Below, one piece after another: positions 1-9,739 of a DNA stretch of 64,000 nucleotides (the first letter of the stretch is position 1; each line of letters starts with the position of its first letter). The notes below the pieces were generated by a model. That model was not told the DNA's origin and searched no databases. It saw nothing but the letters and a program-made list of their open reading frames with translations. The translations under genes and the position numbers were made by a program. Where the stretch lies: NCBI GenBank assembly GCA_034769895.1, contig CM068373.1, forward strand, positions 203,133,964 through 203,197,963, written 5' to 3'. The stretch is from Magicicada septendecula (taxonomy: Eukaryota; Arthropoda; Insecta; Hemiptera; Cicadidae).

Positions 1-53
1 ACGTATAATTACTACAACGGTATGTACTCACGTCGCATTATAAGCGACCCATG

Positions 54-460
54 AAGTGGGACAAGATACGCTTCGCTTTTTTTACGTGGTTTCCCCGTTT
101 CGCGGGCGGATATAAGAAACAGGCCTACTCCAGCGTTACCAAACACCTAACTCGCTAAGAAGTCAGTACTTTTAACGTGTACTGTGTTGGGTAAAAACAA
201 TCAGACGTACACTACACAATGCTGATTAAAGCTAATTTTTTTATTTATTTTTTTATTTTTTTGTATTTTTTTATATATTTTTTTCACTTAATCTAATAGT
301 TCGGTATACGGTTGGAATATCGAGAAGCGTCATCTTGTCACGTATCACATACACAACGATTCCGTTACATCGAGACGAGTTTACAGGTGTTTCCACCGTG
401 CCAGTGACTCGTCTCGGACAACTTGACCACGTTTATGGGTATCTCTACCGCGACAGTGAC
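54..460 (+). repeat. Left terminal inverted repeat
   Basis: Two blocks pair with the reverse complement of the right end. The outer block (about 60-160) matches 21985-22075 around a shared core reading GGAGTAGGCCTGTT on the right-hand strand and a GGGGAAACCACGT motif. The inner block (379-460) matches 21635-21715. The stretch between them (about 240-290, T-rich) does not match. The outermost bases differ between ends, so the edge is placed only to within about 10 bp. Bases 1-50 are presumed flank. Confidence 0.8.
379..460 (-). repeat. Two 30-bp iterons in the left inverted repeat
   Basis: Copies at 379-408 and 431-460 on the minus strand have the pattern GTCACTG(T/G)C(G/A)CGGT, then GGAAACACCTGTAAAC or AGAGATACCCATAAAC. 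They match three copies at the right end. Iterated sites inside terminal repeats could be protein-binding sites for replication or integration; that role is inferred. Confidence 0.65.
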
Positions 461-745
461 GTAGCCGGTTGCAATCGTTCATCTCTCTCTCTGTCTCTCT
501 CTCTCTTTCTCTCATAACGTGAACAAATTCGGACAACGCACCTCGATATCCTAACCGATAAAGAAACGTATATACTGTACACAATCTTATAATCGACAAC
601 ATCGCATTGTGTAGTGTAAAGTCACACACACAAATATGCATTAAAATACATAACGTTTATGCACAGAGTATATCGTATATACTTAAGTACAATACACATG
701 TTAATAATAGGCTACATCCTATTGGCTAGCGTAAGGTCACACACA
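461..745. other. Non-coding sub-terminal region
   Basis: No gene is seen. It holds a CT-rich microsatellite (about 482-513) and two copies of a short GTAAGTCACACACAC-like motif (about 616-630 and 731-745) in AT-rich DNA. Confidence 0.5.
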
Positions 746-1315
746 CTAAAATATTTTGCTATTCGTGTACAAAGTACATCGTTGTAAAGCGCGTTGTTTT
801 CTCTCGTTCACCAACCACTCGCTGTAGAAGAACGCTCTACGCAGCGCGCACGTGGTGAACGGTCCACTGCCGTTGTTCTGATGTTGAACGATAGGGCATT
901 GTAACGAGCTCGTCGACCGATCGCTCATCGTTGGCGCGTTCCTTTCGTTGAGGTCGATAACGTTGCGGTGTTACGCGCGTAGAAAAGCGCCTTTCTCCGA
1001 CCATTTAGTGTAGATCGCGGTGAAATTCGCACAGATTTGCGCGAGCGCACGCAACACGTCCGTGTACGGAATGTAACCGTCGTCCCATCTCAGACGGTGA
1101 TAGCGCCGTTCCAACCATTCGTTGGTCCGTATCGTCTTCGCCGCGAGACGCGATAGATCGTAAGGAGGCGCGAAAAACGCCACCGTAAAACATCGTGTAT
1201 TCAGATCTACCGCGGCGAACTCCTTGACAACTTACTCGTTCTGCACACCGCGGAACGCTTGAAACTCGACGACGGCGGTTCGCACGTCCTCGTCTTCTGC
1301 TCCTCGCTGCCGCAT
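746..1315 (-). pseudogene. Conserved Polinton-associated protein, left-end copy (broken)
   Basis: A reading frame from an ATG at 1315 runs with one in-frame TAA (near 1230) and a frameshift near 970. Its middle, with FFAPPYDL and a TNEWLERRYHRLRWDDGY segment, aligns with the protein at 25492-25956 (WIFTHPVDT; TNRWLTDHYHGLTW). The C-terminal part has a Cys pair and CALRR in place of the second copy's CLAHR. The N-terminal VVEF...VVKEF pattern resembles a nuclease-like RNase H fold beta-strand arrangement, but that is only a guess. The function is unknown. It is the first gene inside the left terminal repeat, and its homologue holds the corresponding position in the second element fragment. Confidence 0.6.
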
Positions 1316-1390
1316 GACGAGAAGTGTAACTATTCTAACGCGTACGCGATGTTTTATAATCAGTCCGCCATTTGTTTCTTTTTTCATTCA

Positions 1391-2043
1391 TCATTCTTCG
1401 TCCTGTTCAAGGTTACGTAGCATCTCGACTACGATATTATCCGGTATCACTTGTTCCGCTTTCCCGTACATAACGAGTTCGTCGTACAAACGGTCGTACA
1501 TCACGTTATCGCAAAACACGTCCGGCGGGCACACGTACCGTCCTCCCACACTCGATACCACGCAATCGATGTACAGTTTAATAGTCTCTTGTTCGTAGAA
1601 CAAACGCGCTACGTACTTTTTAATATTATCGGTATTAACCGAACGAAACACGACCACTCGTTGACGTTCAGTACGATCGAACCGTTCTTTTTGTCTTTCA
1701 AATGTACACATCCGCGTTTCACGTAAACACTTTTAATCCTATCGTCTTCGTCTCCTTTGTCCTTGTCCTGAAACAAAACTAACCTAATTTCGGACGAACG
1801 AAGACCGTCGGGAATTCGTTCATGTAGTAAAGTCAACAAGTTTCAATCGGTGAAATCGAATAGCACGCGTTGCGGTCGAGCATCGTTCGTAAACGAAACG
1901 CACACATCGTGTCCGCGTTCTTCAAACGCTCCGACTGTTACGTATCGTCTGTGCGACAGCGGGTACGTTAGACGTAAGTACACGTCGCGGTGTATCGGTT
2001 GCGATTGCTCCTGCTGTTCACATTCAACGATTGTCGACGCCAT
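1391..2043 (-). pseudogene. Unrecognised element gene (one stop, one frameshift)
   Basis: It starts at an ATG at 2043 (MASTIVECEQQ) and would encode about 217 residues. An in-frame TGA near 1842, probably a changed Trp codon (FTD-stop-NLLTLL), and a frameshift near 1620-1640 split it into three open pieces. The visible parts are a charged beta-rich N-terminus, a KDKGDEDD acidic patch and a KYVARLFYEQE segment. No catalytic motif was recognised. It sits between the major capsid gene and the left-end conserved gene. In the second element fragment this slot is occupied by AT-rich repeats and the IAP gene instead. Confidence 0.5.
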
Positions 2044-2248
2044 GTTGTTGGGTAATCACACACAGTCACAACGTTCACAGTAACGACAACAACGTATCCA
2101 GTCAACCGCACTCGCTCGAATGACACAAGATGATGCAACACTCGGTAATATGTATATAGGTCACGACTTCCTATTGTATGTGGTTATGGGGGTGGGGGTA
2201 GGGACACAGCTACCCCCGGGTGGTGGTAGTAGTGATGGGAGAACGAAA

Positions 2249-3501
2249 TCAAGTGCGTCTGTGCACGGTGTTAGACAGCGGAGTGTATACGTTGAGAGAA
2301 TCGTGAAATATCATGCAGAAGGCTATTGGTTTCAGCGAAAAAATTTTCCGTGAACTCGAATTCCAGTCGCACGTCGACCGGTGAAGACTTGAGCGACTCG
2401 TCCTGTCTGCTACAATCGAAGACGAATAGCGATGCTTTATCTCTGAACTCGTCCGGCGATAGAAGTACATTGGATTGAGTTCTGTGGTAGTACGATTTTT
2501 GAAAACGAGAATACATGTCGTACAGCAGTGCGTAGCGTCCGTTGGCGATATCCAAGATCAGGTTATCGTACGGGTAGTACTTGTCGTTCAGAAATAGTCG
2601 CGCGTTGGTCACACGGCAGTGATCAAATTCGTTGGCGTGTTTTTTCACATCGTTCTTTCTGCGGGTCTGGAAGATGAGTATCACGAACCGCGGCTTCTCC
2701 AGTTGCGACAACGTCTTGATCGTCCACGTCTGCCTGTCGGTCGTCGGCAATGCCGGGTACTCGTGGAGTTCCCAACTGCGAAACGGTATGGACAGCGGCG
2801 GGTCGTTCCGCATCAGTTCCAACAGCTCCAACCGAGTATCGTTGTTCACGTGCACGTACGGAACCATCCACAAGATTTTAGTCAGTTCGAGATCGGCGTT
2901 AGCCTTAGCCACGCTGCTCGTCGTCGTAGTCATCACCATAGCGGTTAAATCGGTGGACGTGCGCAACAGTATCAGTTCTTGTATCATGTTTAAAATGATC
3001 CGCGTAAAGTCTTCGGCGAATCCCATGAACATACGCAGCGGTACGCAAAAGTTGAATTCACCGTTGCTCCCTTTCGGCGTTATTACGTTGGTCGTCGGTG
3101 CCACCCATCCGGCGTTTTTCATCGCATCAACGTCCGGTTTACCGATGGACAGCATGGTCTTCAACGTGGACGTGACGCCGACGTTCTTGGTCCGATCGAC
3201 TTCCACGCCGGCCAATTCGTAACGGATTCCTTTGAAGAGAAACGCGATCGCATTGTTCACCAGATTTACGTTCACTTCGTCGGTATCGCTTGCTCCGGAC
3301 GTCTTCTTGCTCAACTTGCCTTCGACGTACAGGAAACTTTCCATCGGCAGAGTGAAGACGTCCTGGAGCATGGGTATAAGTATTTCATCGTTGTTACCAT
3401 ATCGCGACGACGCGTACGGCGCGTGTCTGGTACTCGTAATGCGTGACGGTGTCGTCGAAGAGCGGACCGCGATCGACCGCCAGGATACCGCTGACCGCCA
3501 T
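2249..3501 (-). pseudogene. Major capsid protein (double jelly-roll, hexon-like), copy 1
   Basis: It encodes the main virion shell protein of Polinton-like viruses. The long open part (3371-2271, 366 aa) has FNFCVPLRMFMGFAEDF, a SWELHEYPALPTTDRQTW segment and an EFDHC...LFLNDKYYPYDNL segment, and ends in the VDVRLEFEF strand. These match the 22800-24040 copy closely and follow the family pattern in insect Polintons. The ATG at 3501 lies immediately after the upstream gene's stop. One frameshift near 3395-3425 separates this start from the main frame, and a second near 2320-2345 throws the last 20 or so codons (NVYTPLSNTV) into another frame. At about 417 codons it is shorter than many Polinton capsid proteins (500-650). 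Confidence 0.8.
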
Positions 3502-3502
3502 G

Positions 3503-3694
3503 TTATTTGTTTTTCTTGACTTTGAAGCCTAGTGAAATTAGATAGCGTCGGTTCGTCGGTTTTAACCGCTTCAACGTCGAACGTCGACTGACGCGATTAC
3601 CGAACGTACGCTCCTCTTGTATCTTCGCGAGTCTTGCGCGAGACGACGACGACGGTGCAACAGAAAAACAACTATTGTTGAAATACAAACCCAT
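3503..3694 (-). CDS. Small basic protein, candidate virion core component
   Basis: This is an intact 63-codon frame starting at ATG 3694 and ending one base before the capsid ATG. It is Ser/Arg-rich in the middle and ends in the very basic LKRLKPTNRRYLISLGF then KVKKNK. The LxxxNRRYLxSLGF tail is a pattern I associate with small insect Polinton proteins found beside the capsid genes. Its charge would suit packaging DNA in the virion, like adenovirus pX/pVII, but that is inferred from composition and position. It is one of only a few unbroken genes in this element. Confidence 0.6.
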   Translation of the reverse strand: MGLYFNNSCFSVAPSSSSRARLAKIQEERTFGNRVSRRSTLKRLKPTNRRYLISLGFKVKKNK

Positions 3695-3696
3695 CG

Positions 3697-4400
3697 TTAC
3701 GTCCGTTTTAGGTGGATTCGCACGGTGATGACTCCACCGCGAAAATTCACGATACCTCCGTCTTGATCGTGTACCGATACGGTAATGTTACGTAAATTTT
3801 GTACGTTCACCGGCAGATATATGACGTTGCTAAGCGTTTTTACTATCTTGAATCCCGGCTCGATCGTTGGGTAGAAAGAATGTAGAATGTGCTCGTTTCG
3901 TCCGTCCTTGTACGAACCTTGCACGGCGTTACACCTTACCTCCAGAACGTTCGCTTTGTTAATGTTTTCGGGCGCGTCCGACGAGTGTAATTTATGCGCT
4001 TCCAACTTGGTTTTCTTGATGAAACCCAGCATGGCACCGATTCCGTGCTGTGTACTACCGAAATCGATCTCGTAAGAACAATAAGGTTCACATTGCAGCG
4101 TGTTGTTGTTGGCGCGCAGACCGAATTTCGGGTCGACTAGCGCTTTCTTCAGGTGCGTTTCGATATCACTGATTTCGTACGCACCGGTCGGTAATTCGAT
4201 GAGTTCTAACGTTTTACCCGTACCGCCGCCGCCCTTCAGTATGGGAAAGACATTGTTTCTGCCGTTTTCACGTTCGGAATAGCGGCAACAGTCCGGCGTA
4301 ACATTCGCCCGCCGTCAGTTTGAGTGATGGACAAAAGTCACATACGAGTGCGCTCTGATCCGTGCCCGTGACGGTGACCGTCAGCGACGACAAAAACTCT
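3697..4400 (-). pseudogene. Penton-like minor capsid protein (single jelly-roll)
   Basis: It would form the capsid vertices. The unbroken C-terminal two thirds includes ELIELPTGAYEISDIE, LRANNNTLQC, HSSDAPENINKANVLEVRC, GSYKDGRNEHILHSFYP and GIVNFRGGVITVRIHLKR. This is the conserved order of insect Polinton penton proteins. The extreme N-terminus (CPSLKL then ECYAGLLPLF, and a separate IPNV piece) lies in other frames, so at least two frameshifts sit between about 4215 and 4290. No intact start is visible; the N-terminal segment is in the same frame as the end of the protease and probably overlapped it. It lies between the protease and the small basic protein, as expected for a virion cluster. 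Confidence 0.75.
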
Positions 4401-4732
4401 AAACATAAATGTCCGCAGACGACCGTGTCCGGTGGTTGTTAACGCGCGTAATTGTAACGCACGTCGGTCACGTTCGCGCCGAAGTATCGCATCAGATCGA
4501 CCGGCGGACGTAAATGGCCGATCCCGTCGAAGTACAAGACTCGATCGCCTCGCTTCTTGTAGCATACCCAGTGCGTGCCCGGTCCGGCGGTATCGTCGAG
4601 AATCACGATGGCGCTATCGTCCTTCCGCGGCGGCGAGCACGGTAACGCGTCGAGCATGTACACGCCTCTAAAATAAGGTACGTTCAATTTTTTCGCGTAC
4701 GCGTACAGATCGAGATCGGACAACGGGCGCAC
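4390..4732 (-). pseudogene. Adenain-like maturation cysteine protease, stop before the catalytic Cys
   Basis: It resembles the adenovirus protease family, which cleaves capsid precursors. PLSDLDLYAYAKKL and YFRGVYMLDALP form the N-terminal signature. GTHWVCYKKRG holds the catalytic His, and VLYFDGIG follows. After RYNYAR comes a TAA at about 4439-4441, then in the same frame a VCGHLCLEFL motif containing the presumed catalytic Cys. So a single stop removes the nucleophile. There is no ATG at the natural start: the frame opens inside the last codons of the phospholipase gene, and a GTG precedes PLSDLDL. The gene probably overlapped the end of the phospholipase frame. Confidence 0.75.
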
Positions 4733-4743
4733 GGGTATTTCTA

Positions 4744-5367
4744 CTAGTTTTTTCGGTACGGACGCATGTACAGTCCCGAAGCCGTTTTGCGGTTACTACC
4801 TCCTTCGCTCTGTCGTCGTTGACGTCGACCTCCCGATCCGTTCGTTCTCCTCGTCGTCGTCGTTCGCCTCTTCTTCCTCCTCCCAATCGTACATTCTGCT
4901 GCCTTTCTCCGCTTAATGACCGCTCCGCTGCGTCGACGACGTCGTTTACATCCGCCGCACAGTCTGCCGCCTAACGCCGATTCCGCTTTCATCGCTGCGG
5001 CTACCGCAGCGGCGTACGCTCGTTCGCCGATGCCCGAATTCAAAGCCTTCACTCGAGCCCACGCCTTGCCCGCTAGCACGCGATCCGCTGCGCGTCTGCG
5101 CTCGTTGTCCTTGTACGTGGCGTACGCGATGTCGTGTTTACGACAGGCTTCGTCCAACTCGTTGATTCCGCGTTCGCCGCGCGCCAATCTATCCTCCAGT
5201 CTAGTTCCCGGTCCGCAGAACCTGTATCCGGGCAGATGCAGTTCCACCGGTAACAAGTCCACCGCTCGATTGATCAAAGTCGTCACTGACTGCGTGACGA
5301 AAGGTAACACGTTTTTAAGCACTTTTCTGATAGGACCACGCCCCTTCTTTCCGTTTTTTTTTAACAC
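4744..5367 (-). CDS. Virion-associated phospholipase A2 protein
   Basis: This is an intact 207-codon frame. Residues 45-55 (LPGYRFCGPGT) match the Ca-binding loop of parvovirus-type PLA2, and residues 75-82 (CRKHDIAY) hold the His-Asp catalytic pair. The N-terminus is basic. The C-terminal half (from about residue 138) is strongly Arg/Lys-rich, with tracts that could bind DNA. In parvoviruses such a domain in the capsid lets particles leave the endosome, and adintovirus/Polinton elements carry homologues. It lies between the fibre-like gene and the protease and overlaps the protease start. It is unbroken although its neighbours are decayed, which may be chance given its short length. Confidence 0.85.
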   Translation of the reverse strand: MLKKNGKKGRGPIRKVLKNVLPFVTQSVTTLINRAVDLLPVELHLPGYRFCGPGTRLEDRLARGERGINELDEACRKHDIAYATYKDNERRRAADRVLAGKAWARVKALNSGIGERAYAAAVAAAMKAESALGGRLCGGCKRRRRRSGAVIKRRKAAECTIGRRKKRRTTTTRRTNGSGGRRQRRQSEGGSNRKTASGLYMRPYRKN

Positions 5368-5394
5368 TATGACCTTGTATTTTGTATATGACTA

Positions 5395-5550
5395 CTATTT
5401 ATCGACCTTGTAAACGGGTCTCCAATCTTTGTCTTTCCCTCCTTGGGCCTTATCCAATTCCACTCTTAATTCGCTCGTATCCTCGTTGTTAGCGTGTATC
5501 AACTCTGCCTCTTCGGCGTTGAATGAGCTCCGTGCTGCGTGCGCGTGCAA
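5395..5550 (-). other. Short open segment, possible detached tail of the fibre-like gene
   Basis: A frame without ATG ends at a TAG at 5395-5397 and reads SFNAEEAELIHANN, then SELRVELDKAQGGKDKDW. It is acidic and helical-looking, like a short coiled coil. It lies downstream of the fibre-like gene and could be its displaced C-terminus or a separate small gene. It is too short to identify. Confidence 0.25.
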
Positions 5551-5607
5551 TTTATAGATTTACGAAACTATTTTCTCCCATCATCTTTGGAACACGTTTG
5601 CGAGATT

Positions 5608-6353
5608 CTACATTTCGCTGCTCGCGTACCGCCTCGCGTCCTCCAATTGATGTAAGTTTACAGCGTCCATTACCCGACTGCCATCGCCGACGTTTAAAAT
5701 AGTCTTCCCTTGTGCGTTGAACCAGGTGCCGTGCAACGAAGCGATCGTGTGTTCGTTCAAAAATTCCAAGTTCACCGCGTCCTTGTTGTTCACGGGTGGT
5801 GCTAACTGCGTTATCCGCACGTTCCCCACCGACAGGTTAGATTGTACGTCCCGCGGTTTAACCTTCGCGTCTCCGTATCCTTTGGTCGCTGCGTCTCTCG
5901 CACGAATCGGTTCGCCAAGCGATTGTATGCGGTGGTCGCGCGCGTCGATGACGACGGCGGCGGCCTCGTTCTTCTTCTTCTTATCCGGTGGCGGCGTTGT
6001 GAAACGCAAGCACGTGTAATCTACGTACTGCTTGTTGACGGCGTCCTCCAGATCGGCGGGAGCGGCGACGTTGGCGAGCTTACGACCTTTCACGTCTATT
6101 CTTGTGATGACGCCGCCGCCACCGTTGGAAACTTGCATCGGATCGTCAACTAACAGGCAGTTGTCTTGGACGAACTGTAGTGGAACGGCGTTGCTATCGT
6201 CGACCGCCGCCGCCAAGTTGCGTATTTTTTCCCAGCTACGTCGAAGTGTCCGTCCACCGTCAATCCGATACCGATATCCTCCCGCAGACTGCGTCGCGTC
6301 TTCCGTCGCACCGTGACGATGCTCCGGTGTCTACCGAATTTGTCAACGCTCAT
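5608..6353 (-). pseudogene. Fibre-like trimeric repeat protein (one frameshift)
   Basis: The likely start is ATG 6353 (MSVDKFGRHRS), followed by a GIGLTVDGHFDVAGKK segment. A one-base change in the A-run near 6225-6232 breaks the frame, after which the 202-codon frame continues. The body has repeated units of the form I-x-x-L-x-x-P then DAVN or DAAT then a Tyr/Leu: EDAVNKQYVD, RDAATKGYGD, KDAVNLEFLN and MDAVNLHQLE. This repeat style is typical of beta-helical or trimeric viral and phage fibre shafts. The expected role is a host-binding spike, inferred from repeat architecture and location next to the capsid genes. The receptor and tip domain are not recognisable. Confidence 0.55.
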
Positions 6354-6422
6354 CGTGTCCGAGCTACGAATGACACGTGTCGGCTCTGTACACTCGTTGA
6401 TATACATATTATACGTACTGAT

Positions 6423-7547
6423 TTATACAACGATATCGGCTGCACGCAGTTCTTCCACAAAGGAGACGATTTCGTTCGTGTGACCTCTGTTACCGGCGCG
6501 TTGGGATTCGATCAACAATCGCAGTATCTCCACCAGTTCGTTCAGATCGTCCCAGTGTACGTAATCGATTATATCGTTTTCCTCTTCTCTTCACTTCCAT
6601 GTATATATCGTTTCCGGTTTGGATGTAGTTGTTCACGTGTCCGCCGCCGCCGCCGCCGCGTCCCTACGCGTCGTTCGAAACAACGTACCTATTATCTTCG
6701 TATACTTTGGTCCTCTGTTCATGTTTCTTCGCGTTGTCGGTAAATAGTATCGTTTGTGCGCGTTAGTCGCTTCCAGTATACGCTTGTGAGTCGCGAGATC
6801 GTCCTCGTTGTATACGCCGGTATCCGGACGTTTCATGAACACATATTCGAAAAGTCCCGGCGTGCCTTTGTATCGTACACCGTTGATAACAAAATTATCG
6901 TTACCATCGATTTCCACCTGCGAATCGCCTATCATCCATCTACCGCCGTCGTGTCTTACACCGTACGTATAATCCATCTTTTGTCCACGATCAGCTGATA
7001 CGGTCATGCTCATGTACTTGTACGCTAGCGAATCGGGTTCGTATTGGCTCTGAAAATAATTACGTGCTTCACGTCTCCCTTCGGGCGTGTTCAACAGTCT
7101 TTCAACCGATAAACTAGGGTCATCGTCGTCATCATCATCATCAACGTCCGTCGTCGTCGTCGTCTCACCAACTACGGTCGTGTCTAGAAAACGAGGTGTA
7201 CCGTCATGTTTAGAGTTTACTAACTGTTTATCCATCCCTTCCTCATCCTCAACTTCTTTCTGCTTACTTTCCGTTATCGGCTTTGCAGTCGTTTTACGTT
7301 TTTTTTAAACCAACACTTGCAAAATGGTTTTCAACGGTTCCAAGATCGGTTTGTAACTTCTCGTTAGCTTTTCTTCCTCTTCTTGGATCCCGTAGTTTAA
7401 CGCGCGGTATTTCTTCCGTATGTTACTGCTGATCGTTTCGATATCACGAACTACCCGTTTCTCCTTATTGTCCATCTTCACGAAAGTCAGTAGATCGACT
7501 AACGAATCGACGTCGGAACACGTGTATTTCCGTACAATCTGTGTCAT
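6423..7547 (-). pseudogene. Conserved Polinton protein of unknown function (one stop, one frameshift)
   Basis: I read this as one gene. The N-terminal frame (ATG 7547) has IRKKYRALNYG and a SYKPILEPLKTIL segment. A TAA at about 7305 follows, and the same frame then resumes with a Lys-rich stretch into the next 200 codons. These hold an eight-Asp run, DYTYGVRHDGGRWMIGDSQV and RYKGTPGLFEYVF. After a frameshift near 6600-6640, a tail with HWDDLNELVEILRLL and EIVSFVEELRAADIVV ends at 6423. This succession of blocks is common in insect Polintons. The Asp run comes from an ATC/GTC triplet repeat. The function is unknown; the position between ATPase and fibre suggests a virion or assembly role. Confidence 0.6.
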
Positions 7548-7619
7548 CGGTATATAAACCTCTTTACGGAAACGGTCAACGCCCCTCCAGTTTTACACAG
7601 ACAGTCTACACACGTTTGT

Positions 7620-8534
7620 TTATTCGTTCGGCGGTGGTACTATGAAACGATCGAAACCGATCCTGTACCGCCCATTATCGATGGACGAGTCTTTGTTGAC
7701 GACGAGAAAACCGTGCCGGTCTTTCCACGCTTCAGCGCACAAGTTCTTAAACCTTTTGTACTTCATGTCCGTGTTGACGTGATCGTTGTACGCGTGCTTC
7801 AAGTTGAGATCGTCCTGTCTGAACAAGCCTATAATGTTGGCGTTGTCACGAATCAGCTGTTTCGGTATTTGACCGTACGTCTGATACAAGTAGAACGTGT
7901 CTACACCGCTGTGTCGTCCCATAGCGAAGTACTTGCGTATGTTGTGTTTTTTTTACAAGACACGTCGTCGAGCACCATAACGGACGCGGTGTCGACTTCG
8001 CCGGGCGGCGGTACCTCTTTGTTTTCGCTGTACGCGTGATAACCCTGTCCTTCGTCGGCGAGCCGTGCCATAAGCGATTCCAACATCCGGTATTTGGGTT
8101 GGAACAGTGATTTTGAAAACACGTACAGATTTGCGTACACCGTTCACGTCGCACAACAGGTTGAACATCACGTTCGTCTTCCCGCACGCTGACGGTCCAC
8201 AGATGATAGAACGTACAGAATCGGGCAGAAGTGGTCCGTGCTTACTACTCCTTGCTCCTCCTCCTCCTCCGCACCCACCACTACCACCATTCGTATAACC
8301 TTCCGACAAGTCCATATTTTTTATTTTCAATTTTCGGACTTGTTGTACTATCTTTATTTTCTTCTTCTTCTTCTTCTTCTTCTTCTTCTTCTTCTTCTTC
8401 TTCTTCTTCTTCTTCTTCTTCTTCTTCTTCTTCTTCTTCTTCTTCTTCTTCTTCTTCTTCTTCGTCGTCGTCGTCGTTCGACCACAGTCGTTTATTGAGC
8501 GGTTGATCACCGCTGCCGCCGCCGCCGCCGACAT
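7620..8534 (-). pseudogene. FtsK/HerA-type genome-packaging ATPase (two frameshifts)
   Basis: It would drive viral DNA into the capsid. Walker A is ICGPSACGKT and Walker B is SVMVLDDV. Downstream, MGRHSGVDTFYLYQTYGQIP and RDNANIIGLFRQDD follow the A32-like Polinton ATPase pattern, ending FDRFIVPPPNE. The gene is split by a frameshift near 8120, just after the Walker A domain, and another at a T-run near 7945-7952. A natural start may be the ATG at 8315 (MDLSEGYTNG). The frame stays open to an ATG at 8534 through a CTT microsatellite that would encode a long poly-Lys tract, which is unlikely to be genuine. Confidence 0.8.
8358..8462 (+). repeat. (TTC/GAA)n microsatellite
   Basis: About 34 uninterrupted TTC triplets, followed by a short run of GTC triplets. 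It lies upstream of, and in frame with, the packaging ATPase on the minus strand. Confidence 0.95.
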
Positions 8535-8598
8535 GACGATGTTGTCATCGTAACGTACTGTCGCGTACTGGTGCCACTCTACGCGTTGCTTCCGCGTT

Positions 8599-9536
8599 TT
8601 ATATCAGATCTTTCTTGTGTATCCACGAATCGTGTTTACCGTCGAAACCGAGGCCAACGCACGCGCACCCTGTCGCCTTTGCCCTGCAACACTTTCTCCA
8701 CCAGGTAAACGTCGCCGACTCTCGACTTGCTGATTTCGTGCTCGTAAAAGCCGCGACGCACCGCTTCACCGGTGTGATCCTCGAGACGGTAAGTGACGGG
8801 AACGGTGGGTTGCACCGCATGTACGGTGAAAATTTCGTTGGTCCAGTTGAGCGTGTACCCTTTTGCGAACGTCATTTTGTGTTTACTCATGCGAACACGG
8901 TCGCCCGCTTTGAACTTGGGTTTCTTCTCGCGCGCACAGCGTGGCCGTGTATTCTTCTTGATACGTTCCAACACTACCCGCTCGTTGCTTTCGTTCACAC
9001 GGCTGGGTTTCATACCGATCGTTCTGTGCACGCTGTAGTTGTACTCTTTTACCAGTCTGGGCAACGTGTCCAACCAACGGTAATGTCCTCGTTCGCTGAA
9101 CGCGCGATACATGCGCGTCTTCAACGTTCTGTTGAAACGTTACACGATCAACCTTTTTTTATCACTAAACGTCGAGTACAGGTTTACCTTGTACGTATCC
9201 AACAGAGACCGTACAGCGCTGTTGTAGTATTCTTTACCGTTATCCGTTTGCAGATATTTCATTCTGTTGGTTTTGAGTATCGGTTCGAGCGCGCGCGCCA
9301 CTTCCGCTCTCGTCTTAGTTTTCAACGGGACGGCGTAAGCAAACTTGCTGAACGCGTTTATAACGGTCATAAGGTACTTGTAGCCTTTGTTCACCTCAGC
9401 GTGCGGTATCATCTCCACCAAATCGGCTTGGTAGAGATCGTACAGTCCCTTCAGCTCCACCGCGCGTCTCACGAAATTCCTTCTCACCGGTCTGTGCAGC
9501 TCCATCGCGATCGTCTTGCGAACCGTTCCACATTTC

Positions 9537-9567
<31 letters not shown>

Positions 9568-9739
9568 CTTCTTCTTCTTCATCTTTTTCGTCGTCGTCGT
9601 GCGTTGCATGCTTGTGTCTTTTTCTTACGAGTTCACCAAAACGCGATTCACAGTAATACGGTACAGGATAGAAAGTTAGCTTGTCGCTAAATTTTACTCT
9701 CCTCGTGCGTCGAGGTGTGTTCGCTTCGCCTTCCGTCAT
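8599..9739 (-). pseudogene. Retrovirus-type integrase with chromodomain; catalytic Glu replaced by a stop
   Basis: This rve-family DDE integrase would insert the element's DNA. The start is taken as ATG 9739 (MTEGEANTPRR); the frame is open further upstream but without ATG. After an acidic/Gln tract come MELHRPVRRNF and the core: YQADLVEM (first Asp), a VINAFSKFAYAVPLK strand and QTDNGKEYYN (second Asp). In the same frame, a TAA at 9140-9142 stands where the family has the Glu of the VERFNRTLK motif; the frame then continues RFNRTLKTRMYRAF. A TIGMKPSRVNESN segment and a C-terminal chromodomain (VYLVEKVL, then GFDGKHDSWIHKKDLI in another frame after a shift near 8640) complete it. Confidence 0.85.

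Noticed and set aside
1-60. A 6-bp target duplication for the Polinton
   Set aside because: No matching 6-mer could be found just outside the two ends, because the outer bases of the inverted repeats have diverged and the edges are uncertain.
379-460. Iterons considered as a CRISPR or satellite array
   Set aside because: Only two to three copies per end, mirrored at the two termini of an element, so they are part of the terminal repeats.
2632-3222. 196-codon plus-strand frame, and the matching minus-strand frame at 23080-23616
   Set aside because: Both are antisense shadows of the two homologous capsid genes. Their similarity to each other merely reflects the sense-strand homology.
4916-5413. 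165-codon plus-strand frame
   Set aside because: Antisense to the PLA2 gene; composition explained by the Arg-rich sense coding.
8231-8506. Poly-Ser and poly-Leu frames on the plus strand
   Set aside because: Translations of the TTC microsatellite.
8615-9679. 354-codon frame on the plus strand
   Set aside because: It is antisense to the integrase, which has clear domain motifs; the product is low-complexity and unrelated to any pattern I know.
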